From positions 1,736,001-1,800,000 of the forward strand of contig CBDFLN010000002.1 in NCBI GenBank assembly GCA_965249215.1: a DNA stretch of 64,000 nt. The letters run 5' to 3'. Both the position numbers and the translations under genes were made by a program. A model generated the notes under the pieces. The model did not search any database and was not told where the DNA came from. It saw only the letters and a program-made list of their open reading frames with translations. The DNA is from G963667675 sp965249215. GTDB lineage: Bacteria > Chloroflexota > Dehalococcoidia > Lucifugimonadales > UBA3495. This document shows positions 57,973 to 64,000 of this stretch, piece after piece; the stretch's first letter is position 1, and every line of letters starts with the position of its first letter.

Positions 57973-60420
57973 CTAGGCAGTGGGGGCGGCGACGGCGGGC
58001 CCGCGCAGCGTCAGCCCCGAACCACCGGCATCGACCACCACGTGGTCCCCCGCCTGATATTCACCACTCAAGATTCCCTTGGAAAGGGCGTTTTCCAGGT
58101 GCCGCTGCACCGCCCGGCGCAGCGGACGGGCGCCGTATACCGGATCGAACCCTTCCTGGGCCAGCCAGCGGGCGGCTTCGGGGGTGAGATCGAAGGTGAT
58201 TTCCCGGTCCTTTAAGCGGCGGCGCACGTCGTTGACCATGAGCTCCACCACCTGGACTATTTCATCCTGGGTCAACGGGTCGAATATTATGGTCTCGTCG
58301 ATGCGGTTAAGGAACTCGGGACGGAACGCCCGTTTGAGCGCGTCGTTGACAGAGTCCCGGAGCCGCTGCGAGTCCAAGCCGCCTTCGCGGCCATCGGCCC
58401 TGAAGCCAAAGGGCTGCCGCCGCAATACTTCGGTGCCCAGGTTACTGGTCATTATAATGACCGTATTGCGGAAATCAACGGTGCGGCCGTGGCCGTCGGT
58501 GAGGCGGCCGTCCTCCAGGATCTGCAGGAGGATGTTGAACACGTCCGGGTGGGCCTTCTCGATTTCGTCGAAGAGTACGACCCGGTAGGGCCGGCGGCGC
58601 ACCGCCTCGGTAAGCTGGCCGCCCTCGTCGTAGCCGACGTACCCCGGAGGGGCCCCGATGAGGCGGGAGACGGTGTGCTTCTCCATGTATTCGGACATGT
58701 CAACCCGGACCATGTTGGCCTCATCGTCGAACAGGAACTCGGCCAGGGCCTTGGAGAGTTCGGTCTTGCCGACGCCGGTGGGGCCCAGGAAGATGAAACT
58801 GCCAATGGGGCGCCTGGGGTCGCTGAGCCCGGAACGAGACCGGCGGATGGCCTCTGAGACGGCGACCACCGCTTCGTCCTGTCCGATGATTCGCCGGTGC
58901 AGGGACTCTTCCATGTGAATCAATCGTTCGGATTCCCCTTCCAGCAAGCGTCCGGCGGGTATGCCGGTCCAACTGGCGAGCAGTTCGGCGATGTCGGCCT
59001 CGCCAACCACCATGTCCACGTTTCGGTCCGCCAGCAGGCGCTGCCGCTCCGGCTCGAACTCCTCCTCCAGGCGCAGGCGTTCGGTGCGCAATTGGGCCGC
59101 CTGTTCGTATTCGGACCTCTGGGCCGCCGCTTCCTCCTGGTCGGACAATCCACGGATTCGCTCCTCCAGCTCCTTGAGGCCGGAGGGCAGGCTTTCGGCG
59201 TCGATGCGCAGCTTGCTGGCCGCCTCGTCGATGAAGTCCACGGCTTTATCCGGCAGTTGACGCCCGGTGATGTAGCGGTCGCTGAGCCGCGCCGCAGCGG
59301 ACAGGGCCGAATCCTCTATGGTGACCTTGTGGTGCGCCTCGTAGCGCGGGCGCAGCACCTTGAGTATCTCCACAGTCTCTTCGATTGACGGCTCTTCCAA
59401 GAACACCGGCTGAAACCGCCGCTCCAGCGCAGTGTCTTTTTCGATGTAGCGGCGGTATTCGTCCGAGGTGGTGGCGCCCACGCACTGGAGTTCTCCCCTG
59501 GCCAGGGCGGGCTTGAGCAGATTGCTGGCGTCTATCCCCCCCTCGGCGGCGCCGGCCCCCACCATGGTATGTATCTCGTCCAGGAACAGGATCACCTCTC
59601 TCTGGGCCTGCTTGACCTCGTCCACGACGGACTTCAGCCGCTCCTCGAACTCGCCGCGGAACTTTGAGCCCGCCACCAGCGCGCCCATGTCCAGTGCCAA
59701 CACCCGGCGGCCCTTGAGGGAGTCAGCCACGTCGCCGGCGACGATGCGGGAGGCGAGGCCTTCGACTATGGCGGTCTTTCCCACGCCGGCCTCGCCAATG
59801 ATGACCGGGTTGTTCTTCTTGCGGCGGGTCAGGGTCTGCATCACCTGTCGAATTTCAAGGTCCCTACCCACCACCGGGTCCAGCGTGCCTTCCCGGGCCA
59901 GCTTGGTCAGGTCGATGCTGTACTTCTCCAAGGAACGGTATCGGCTCTCGGCCCTGGGGTCGTCGACCCGGTGCATGCCCCGCACTTCCATGAGGGCCTG
60001 GTAGACCCTCTCCTGGTCGATGCCGAACTCTTTCAGCACCTGGGCCGATTCGCCTTGGGACTCCATTACGGCCGCAATAAACAGGTGTTCAGCGCCTATG
60101 AACTCGTCCTTCAGGCGTTCCGACTCCTTCTTGGCGTTGTCCAGCAGCCGCTGCGCCCGGGGAGTGGCGTATATCTGGTTTTGTTCATAGGCCACCTTGG
60201 CGCCGGCTTCGAGGGCCTGGCGCAGCTTGCTCTTCACCGCGGCGGCCGAGATTCCCAGTTCGTTCAGGATGTCGCCAGGGAGGCCCTCCTCCAACTCCAG
60301 GAGGGCGAGCAGAATGTGCTCCACGTCCCACTGGCTGTGGTTGAACCGGCGCACCAGCTCCTGGGAATTGTTGAGCACGTCTCGGGCTTGTTCGGTGAAT
60401 TGTTCCGGTCTTAGTACCAT
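57973..60420 (-). CDS. clpC: ATP-dependent Clp protease ATP-binding subunit ClpC-like
   Basis: An 815-aa two-ring AAA+ unfoldase. The N-terminal Clp repeat domain (1-145) begins FTEQARDVLNNSQELV. AAA-1 has Walker A GEAGVGKT (about 210) and FRGEFEERLK. The short middle domain with UVR-like LEERIRGLSDQEEAAAQRSE (about 415-460) distinguishes ClpC from ClpB, whose coiled-coil is much longer. AAA-2 has GPTGVGKT and MSEYMEKHTVSRLIGAPPGY. FGFRAD in the AAA-2 domain is a candidate ClpP-docking loop. GGAGG precedes the ATG. It forms a heat-shock cluster with hspR, dnaJ and hsp20. Confidence 0.9.
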   Translation of the reverse strand: MVLRPEQFTEQARDVLNNSQELVRRFNHSQWDVEHILLALLELEEGLPGDILNELGISAAAVKSKLRQALEAGAKVAYEQNQIYATPRAQRLLDNAKKESERLKDEFIGAEHLFIAAVMESQGESAQVLKEFGIDQERVYQALMEVRGMHRVDDPRAESRYRSLEKYSIDLTKLAREGTLDPVVGRDLEIRQVMQTLTRRKKNNPVIIGEAGVGKTAIVEGLASRIVAGDVADSLKGRRVLALDMGALVAGSKFRGEFEERLKSVVDEVKQAQREVILFLDEIHTMVGAGAAEGGIDASNLLKPALARGELQCVGATTSDEYRRYIEKDTALERRFQPVFLEEPSIEETVEILKVLRPRYEAHHKVTIEDSALSAAARLSDRYITGRQLPDKAVDFIDEAASKLRIDAESLPSGLKELEERIRGLSDQEEAAAQRSEYEQAAQLRTERLRLEEEFEPERQRLLADRNVDMVVGEADIAELLASWTGIPAGRLLEGESERLIHMEESLHRRIIGQDEAVVAVSEAIRRSRSGLSDPRRPIGSFIFLGPTGVGKTELSKALAEFLFDDEANMVRVDMSEYMEKHTVSRLIGAPPGYVGYDEGGQLTEAVRRRPYRVVLFDEIEKAHPDVFNILLQILEDGRLTDGHGRTVDFRNTVIIMTSNLGTEVLRRQPFGFRADGREGGLDSQRLRDSVNDALKRAFRPEFLNRIDETIIFDPLTQDEIVQVVELMVNDVRRRLKDREITFDLTPEAARWLAQEGFDPVYGARPLRRAVQRHLENALSKGILSGEYQAGDHVVVDAGGSGLTLRGPAVAAPTA

Positions 60421-60503
60421 TTCTCCTCCCCGGGGATGAGCAGGTCCCCTGGACGGGCTGATTATTTGCTACGCACGGGGCTCAGTGGGTGAGTACGGCT
60501 CGC

Positions 60504-60857
60504 TCAGGCATTGCCCCGGGGCTGCCTGGCATCGGCAGGGCTGCTTCCCCGCAAGCGGGCAATTTCAACGTTGAGCAGCTCTACCTGCCGCTCCAGGGTC
60601 TCGATGCGGCCCATCAGTTTCAAGGCGACCTCGGCCCCGGCGAGGTTGACGCCCATTTCGTCGGTCAGGTTCCTGACCCGGCGTATCCGCTCCAGGTCGG
60701 CCATGGAATACAGGCGCTGCCTTCCCACGGTGCGGGAGGGCCATACCAGGCCCACCCGCTCGTAGTAGCGCAGGGTCTGGGCGTGGACGCCCACCATGCG
60801 AGCCGCCACGCTGATGATGAAGCAGGGTTCTTCCAAGAATTGTCGTTCAGAAACCAT
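60504..60857 (-). CDS. hspR: MerR-family heat-shock repressor HspR
   Basis: A 117-aa MerR-type repressor. Winged helix-turn-helix: FIISVAARMVGVHAQTLRYY, then ERVGLVWPSRTVGRQRLYS, IRRVRNLTDEMGVNLAGAEV, and a short leucine-rich coil (ETLERQVELLNVEIARLRG). This is the HspR form, which binds HAIR-type inverted repeats and DnaK in other bacteria. The ATG at 60857 is six bases after AAGGAGG; the ATG two codons earlier lies inside the dnaJ stop overlap with no spacing. It follows dnaJ directly, so the repressor is part of the operon it probably controls. Confidence 0.9.
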   Translation of the reverse strand: MVSERQFLEEPCFIISVAARMVGVHAQTLRYYERVGLVWPSRTVGRQRLYSMADLERIRRVRNLTDEMGVNLAGAEVALKLMGRIETLERQVELLNVEIARLRGSSPADARQPRGNA

Positions 60858-60859
60858 GG

Positions 60860-61744
60860 TCATCCTCCTTGTCCGGCCCGGGACTCGCGGAGCTGCTGGA
60901 ACAGGTCCCTTTGCTCCTGGCTGAGGCCGGTGGGCAACTTCGCGTTGACCGTAGCGTACAGGTCTCCTCGCTGGTCTGGTTTCCTCAGTTCCGGCATCCC
61001 CTGGCCGGCCAGGCGGAACCGCCGGCCGTTCTGGGTCTCCGGCGGGATGGTCAGGGCGACTCTGCCGGCCAAAGTCGGAACGGTGATCTCGCCGCCCAAA
61101 ACGGCGTCCTCCAGGGGCACCTCCACGTCGGTATACAGGTTGCGGCCCGTGCGCTGGAACTTGGCATGCTTTTCCACCGACACCACCACGTAGACGGTCC
61201 CCTGCCGGCCTTCCCCCGCGGCGACGCGCACCCTGGAGCCGTCGTCCACTCCGGGAGGAATCTTGACCTCCAGGCGGCGTCCCTGGGGCAACTCCAGCAC
61301 GCGGGTGGTGCCTTGAAAGGCTTCCTCCAGGGTTATTGCGGCCGAGTATTCGACGGGAGCGGGCCGACGGCGCTCTTGCCCGAAGTTGGCGAACAGGTCC
61401 TCCAAGGGGTTGCCCCGGCCGTCGCCAAAGGTGAAAACGGCGTCACCGCCGCCGCCGAAGTTGGACCAGCGGAAATTCCCGCCCGGCCCGGAGCGGGCTT
61501 GGGCCGCTTCTATCTGCTCCCAGTTGGCCCAGTCATCGCCGTACTTGTCGTATTTCTGGCGTTTCTCCGGGTCCGAAAGGACGCGGTAGGCCTCGTTAAT
61601 CTGTTTGAATTTTTCTTCCGATGCTTTGTCACCGCCGTTGACGTCGGGGTGATGTTCCCGGGCCAGCTTACGATACGCCTGGCGGACCTCCTTGTCCCCG
61701 GCATCACGGGCGACTCCCAGCAAATCGTAGTAATTGGCGGTCAT
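60860..61744 (-). CDS. DnaJ-type co-chaperone (CbpA/DnaJ lacking the zinc-finger)
   Basis: A 294-aa J-domain protein. The J domain (1-70) has YYDLLGVARDAGDKEVRQAY, HPD in REHHPDVNGG, and INEAYRVLSDPEKRQKYD. A Gly/Phe-rich linker (about 85-120) is followed by the C-terminal peptide-binding domains (EYSAAITLEEAFQGTTRVL, GRNLYTDVEVPLEDAVLGGE, RFRLAGQGMPEL). No CxxCxGxG zinc-finger repeats are present, so it is CbpA-like or type II. It overlaps hspR and has a strong predicted promoter (61785-61813). Confidence 0.93.
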   Translation of the reverse strand: MTANYYDLLGVARDAGDKEVRQAYRKLAREHHPDVNGGDKASEEKFKQINEAYRVLSDPEKRQKYDKYGDDWANWEQIEAAQARSGPGGNFRWSNFGGGGDAVFTFGDGRGNPLEDLFANFGQERRRPAPVEYSAAITLEEAFQGTTRVLELPQGRRLEVKIPPGVDDGSRVRVAAGEGRQGTVYVVVSVEKHAKFQRTGRNLYTDVEVPLEDAVLGGEITVPTLAGRVALTIPPETQNGRRFRLAGQGMPELRKPDQRGDLYATVNAKLPTGLSQEQRDLFQQLRESRAGQGG

Positions 61745-61784
61745 CTTTGGGTCCGTTAGATGTGGGATGTTGACTGATACCGAT

Positions 61785-61813
61785 ATTATATGGTGACATA
61801 CATACTAAGTCAA
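61785..61813 (-). promoter_or_regulatory. Predicted strong sigma-70-type promoter of dnaJ-hspR
   Basis: Minus-strand TTGACT (61813-61808) and a perfect TATAAT (61790-61785) are 17 bp apart. The expected start is near 61778, leaving about 34 nt to the dnaJ ATG. It is back-to-back with the hsp20 promoter. Confidence 0.75.
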
Positions 61814-61842
61814 TTAAACTGTTATCAATAGCATAATAGAAC

Positions 61843-61871
61843 TTGACAAAGTACACGCAACTATGTACCAT
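61843..61871 (+). promoter_or_regulatory. Predicted hsp20 promoter
   Basis: TTGACA (61843-61848) and TACCAT (61866-61871) are 17 bp apart. The start codon is about 70 nt downstream. A strict HAIR inverted repeat (CTTGAGT-N7-ACTCAAG) could not be found between this and the divergent promoter. Confidence 0.5.
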
Positions 61872-61946
61872 TGGACTTGCCAAGGTTGATACGAAGCATA
61901 TCAATCATAGCGGCAATACACCATCCCATAGAGAGGGAGGCAAATC

Positions 61947-62402
61947 ATGTTGATACGACGTTGGGACCCCTTTAACGAGCTGCGCCGGATGCAGGAAAAC
62001 ATGGACCACCTGTGGCGGGGGGTTGCCCCCAGTGACTCCGCCCGGGAAATGGAGAGTTGGGCGATTCCACTGGACGTGATGCAGGAGGGCGACGAGATAG
62101 TCGTCCATGCGTCACTGCCCGGGGTCAACCCGGAAGAAATGAACGTCTCCATCGAGAACGACGTACTGACCATCCGGGGCGAGAGCGCCGGGGAATTGCA
62201 GGAGCGGAAAGAGGGCAACTACCTGATGAGGGAACGGCGCACGGGTTCGTTCCACCGCTCTCTGCGGCTGCCAGACACCCTGGACACGGGGAAGGCGCAG
62301 CCGCGGTACGAAAACGGCGTGCTGACCATCGCCTTTCCCAAGCTGGAGGCCAAGCAGGCCAAACAGTTCAAGGTGTCCGTCGTCAAGGACTCGGGGAAGT
62401 AA
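61947..62402 (+). CDS. Hsp20/alpha-crystallin small heat shock protein
   Basis: A 151-aa small heat-shock protein. It has an N-terminal amphipathic arm (MLIRRWDPFNELRRMQENMD), an alpha-crystallin core (about 40-135) with VVHASLPGVNPEEMNVSIEN, the ERRTGSFHRSLRLPDTLD loop and ENGVLTIAFPK, and the C-terminal IxI-like region. The GGAGG six bases upstream is ideal. It is divergent from dnaJ and likely heat-induced. Confidence 0.94.
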   Translation: MLIRRWDPFNELRRMQENMDHLWRGVAPSDSAREMESWAIPLDVMQEGDEIVVHASLPGVNPEEMNVSIENDVLTIRGESAGELQERKEGNYLMRERRTGSFHRSLRLPDTLDTGKAQPRYENGVLTIAFPKLEAKQAKQFKVSVVKDSGK

Positions 62403-62574
62403 GCACGCTGGTCCCATGGGTTTACGGTTCCAAGGCCCGGAGGAATCCCCGGAAAGGGGGGCATCTCCGGGCCCCGGTCTTGCCCTTAGCAGCCGCCCAG
62501 GCCTCTTGAGAGCGCCGATAGCAGGTGCTACAATGCGTGACGCCGCAGTGGACGCTCCAAGCGTCGCGTTTCGG

Positions 62575-62649
62575 TCCCCGATAGCTCAGCGGTAGAGCGG
62601 GCGGCTGTTAACCGCTAGGTCGTAGGTTCGAATCCTACTCGGGGAGCCA
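62575..62649 (+). tRNA. tRNA-Asn (anticodon GTT)
   Basis: A complete cloverleaf: acceptor TCCCCGA/TCGGGGA, D-stem GCTC/GAGC, anticodon stem GGCGG/CCGCT with loop CTGTTAA (anticodon GTT), T-stem GTAGG/CCTAC with TTCGAAT, discriminator G, and an encoded CCA at 62647-62649. Confidence 0.97.
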
Positions 62650-62984
62650 CTAACCATCCCCGACATCCGAGATGCAGCCGCTCCTTTGACCCTCCCCGTT
62701 CTACTGTTTGTCCTATATTTGAGAATCCGAAGCTCCGATGGGGTACCACAACTACATGACTTACAGGTGGATTTAGAAAGTACGCAAGCAACGTTGCGGC
62801 AACTGGGGTTCAATGACCCACAACATTATCATTGCGGTTGGTACAGCGAATTGGTCAAGACCACTAGTTCAACGGGGTCAGAGTAGCTTCCAAACCCGTC
62901 AAAAAGAGAACAACCATGGCTATTTGACGCCCCGTATGCCCCGATGTATCATAAGCCATCCAAAGACTGGGAACCGGTAAGAGC
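62650..62984. other. Spacer between tRNA-Asn and the accessory cassette
   Basis: 335 bp, lower in GC than the core genes. A small open frame (62686-62886) has no ribosome site or recognisable family. No promoter, repeat copy of the tRNA 3' end or integrase was recognised. Confidence 0.5.
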
Positions 62985-63224
62985 ATGGCTAAGATTGAAT
63001 TTCAAGGTCAAGAAGTTGAAGCCTCGGTTGTAGAGTTTCGCATCGAGCGGGAAGATTGGAACGAATACCAGCTTCTTGATGGTTCGCACCTTCGATTGAG
63101 GCTGGTCCTCTCGGAGGTGTACCGGATACATGGCCAATACGACCCGGAGGGCAATCCGATATATGTTGCCAAGTCAGGAAACGTTCTCGCGGTACGAGCG
63201 CCGGATGAATTGAAGGCCAAATGA
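62985..63224 (+). CDS. Hypothetical small protein of the terminal cassette
   Basis: A 79-aa, mixed-charge protein with a beta-rich pattern: IEFQGQEVEASVVEFRI, WNEYQLLDGSHLRLRLVL, GNPIYVAKSGNVLAVRAPDE. It looks like a compact beta domain; no family is recognised. The GGTAAGAG upstream is a weak ribosome site. The stop overlaps the next start (ATGA), so it is probably co-expressed with the following genes. The lower GC of this stretch, compared with genes left of the tRNA, suggests it is part of an acquired segment. Confidence 0.6.
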   Translation: MAKIEFQGQEVEASVVEFRIEREDWNEYQLLDGSHLRLRLVLSEVYRIHGQYDPEGNPIYVAKSGNVLAVRAPDELKAK

Positions 63225-63679
63225 TGGAACTGACTTACACCGTCTCAGGGTCACAGGTGACTAGGCTACAGGCCACTGGCAACAATGCCAGCTCGGTGTC
63301 CCTTAAACAAGAGGACATCCGACCACAAATACGATGGCAGTGTCGCTCTGAACTTACGGTTGACAGGATGGCCAGTGAAGATTCTTTATCGAGCGACGCT
63401 TGGATATGCCTGCTACGCGACGCCTTATTCTCGATTCAGGGTATCGAGAGCATGCATCTTGCACGGGACGAAACTACCATAGACGTGTGGACTGTTATCC
63501 CGAAGCGTGACATCGGCCTGGTCCGGAAGATCGCAGAGATTCAACGGGATCTAATGTCGCAATTCATTAACCACCAACGGGAACCTCTGTTTTATTTTGA
63601 TTTCCACACCGTATACCGGGAATCGAACGCCCTTCATGAACTGATCCCCCTTAGAGCTATCCGGATACCTCGTTCCTAG
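63221..63679 (+). CDS. Hypothetical protein, possible degenerate nucleotidyltransferase-like partner
   Basis: A 152-aa protein, ATGA-overlapped with the previous gene. The region MHLARDETTIDVWTVIPKRD and LFYFDFHTVYRES has an alternating strand pattern and an Asp in a beta strand, recalling minimal-nucleotidyltransferase folds. The diagnostic GSxxxxDxD motif is absent, so the call is weak. It sits 18 bp before a HEPN-like gene, the order seen in HEPN/MNT toxin-antitoxin pairs. Function unproven. Confidence 0.5.
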   Translation: MMELTYTVSGSQVTRLQATGNNASSVSLKQEDIRPQIRWQCRSELTVDRMASEDSLSSDAWICLLRDALFSIQGIESMHLARDETTIDVWTVIPKRDIGLVRKIAEIQRDLMSQFINHQREPLFYFDFHTVYRESNALHELIPLRAIRIPRS

Positions 63680-63697
63680 CTAAGTTGGACCCCGTCC

Positions 63698-64000
63698 ATG
63701 CCCCAGAAGGACACTCACATAGCCCAAGCTCAAAAGGATCGTCTATTCTGGGAAAGCTACGACCTCGACACAACACCGTTCAAAGACTGGGTCGTGTCAG
63801 GCATTTTTTATGAGGCAGTCCACTGGGTAGAGGCCTATCTTGCCCACAAGGGTGAGCACTCCAATACACACAGCCAACGACACCACGCTATGCAGCGATA
63901 TGGTGACTTAGACACAGTCCTTGTCGACTACGACATTCTAAAAACCGAGAGTGAGAACGCCCGCTACAACTGTTACAGCCATAGCGCCCTTGATATTAGA
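63698..64000 (+). CDS. HEPN-like protein, N-terminal part (runs off window)
   Basis: The first 101 residues are visible, starting MPQKDTHIAQAQKDRLFWES. The helical pattern (FKDWVVSGIFYEAVHWVEAY, then HSQRHHAMQRYGD) and the motif ARYNCYSH at residues 88-95, which fits the R-x(4-6)-H signature of HEPN RNases (here R89, H95), suggest a HEPN-fold toxin or RNA-cleaving protein. The right end is cut off by the window. Assignment rests on the short motif and helix pattern and is tentative. Confidence 0.5.
   Translation, partial: MPQKDTHIAQAQKDRLFWESYDLDTTPFKDWVVSGIFYEAVHWVEAYLAHKGEHSNTHSQRHHAMQRYGDLDTVLVDYDILKTESENARYNCYSHSALDIR

Noticed and set aside
57973..60420. ClpB disaggregase
   Set aside because: The middle domain is short with a UVR-like motif; the long ClpB coiled-coil is missing.
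62586..62813. Reverse-strand open frame overlapping tRNA-Asn
   Set aside because: Reads RTYDLAVNSRPLYR through the complement of the tRNA, a well-known artefact. No ribosome site.
62686..62886. 66-codon open frame after tRNA-Asn
   Set aside because: No ribosome site, no recognisable family, and composition not clearly coding.

Overview
The window is a contiguous, gene-dense, high-GC bacterial chromosome segment with about 50 protein genes, one tRNA and several families of short interspersed repeats. Several traits point to a Chloroflexota genome, most likely a Dehalococcoidia/SAR202-like lineage: a MerR-type HspR heat-shock repressor beside an Asp23/AmaP/DUF2273 set, a deazaflavin (F420)-type nitroreductase, orphan molybdenum hydroxylase and CoA-transferase genes, and intergenic palindromes. 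This placement is an inference from gene content, not a phylogeny.

Layout. 1-11.7 kb: a minus-strand transglutaminase operon (giant 2819-aa protein, polytopic membrane protein, MoxR ATPase, start of a DUF58-type protein). 12-16.7 kb: peptide-type ABC solute-binding lipoprotein, F420-type nitroreductase, RecQ. 17-24 kb (plus strand): molybdopterin hydroxylase large subunit overlapping an AIM24-family gene, a LuxR-type regulator, an Asp23-AmaP-small membrane protein set, a YceI lipoprotein. 24.3-30 kb: miaB followed by nadA, nadB and nadC, the whole aspartate-to-nicotinate-mononucleotide route, then a DinB-like protein. 30-37.4 kb (minus): dtd, FmdB-like zinc ribbon, GNAT, class IV aminotransferase, cyclase, rpsU, M16 peptidase, MBL hydrolase. 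38-41.4 kb: VapBC-type toxin-antitoxin pair, an eight-unit 58-bp tandem array, secG-gatB, repeat-rich spacer. 41.6-46.9 kb: HAD hydrolase, a FrnE/DsbA-family gene with an in-frame UGA, and a heterodimeric ABC exporter. 47-57 kb: argS, mgtE, S51 peptidase, hisIE-HAD-hisF-hisS, CoA-transferase, gamma carbonic anhydrase, alpha/beta hydrolase. 58-62.4 kb: heat-shock locus (clpC, hspR, dnaJ/cbpA and divergent hsp20). After tRNA-Asn at 62.6 kb the base composition drops and a small accessory cassette ending in a HEPN-like gene runs off the window.

The most interesting observation is 42507-43139. The FrnE-type reading frame is open throughout except for one TGA, placed exactly where the first cysteine of the CPWC active site belongs. 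A hairpin 25 nt downstream fits the usual geometry of a bacterial SECIS element. This is a strong candidate selenoprotein (U-P-W-C). Second is the 2819-aa protein, which carries three transglutaminase-like domains: the first has lost the catalytic Cys, the second has Glu for the catalytic Asp, and only the third has an intact Cys-His-Asp triad. Third is the tRNA-flanked HEPN cassette at the right edge.

Limits: all calls come from reading the sequence and its translations. No database, folding or phylogenetic computation was run.
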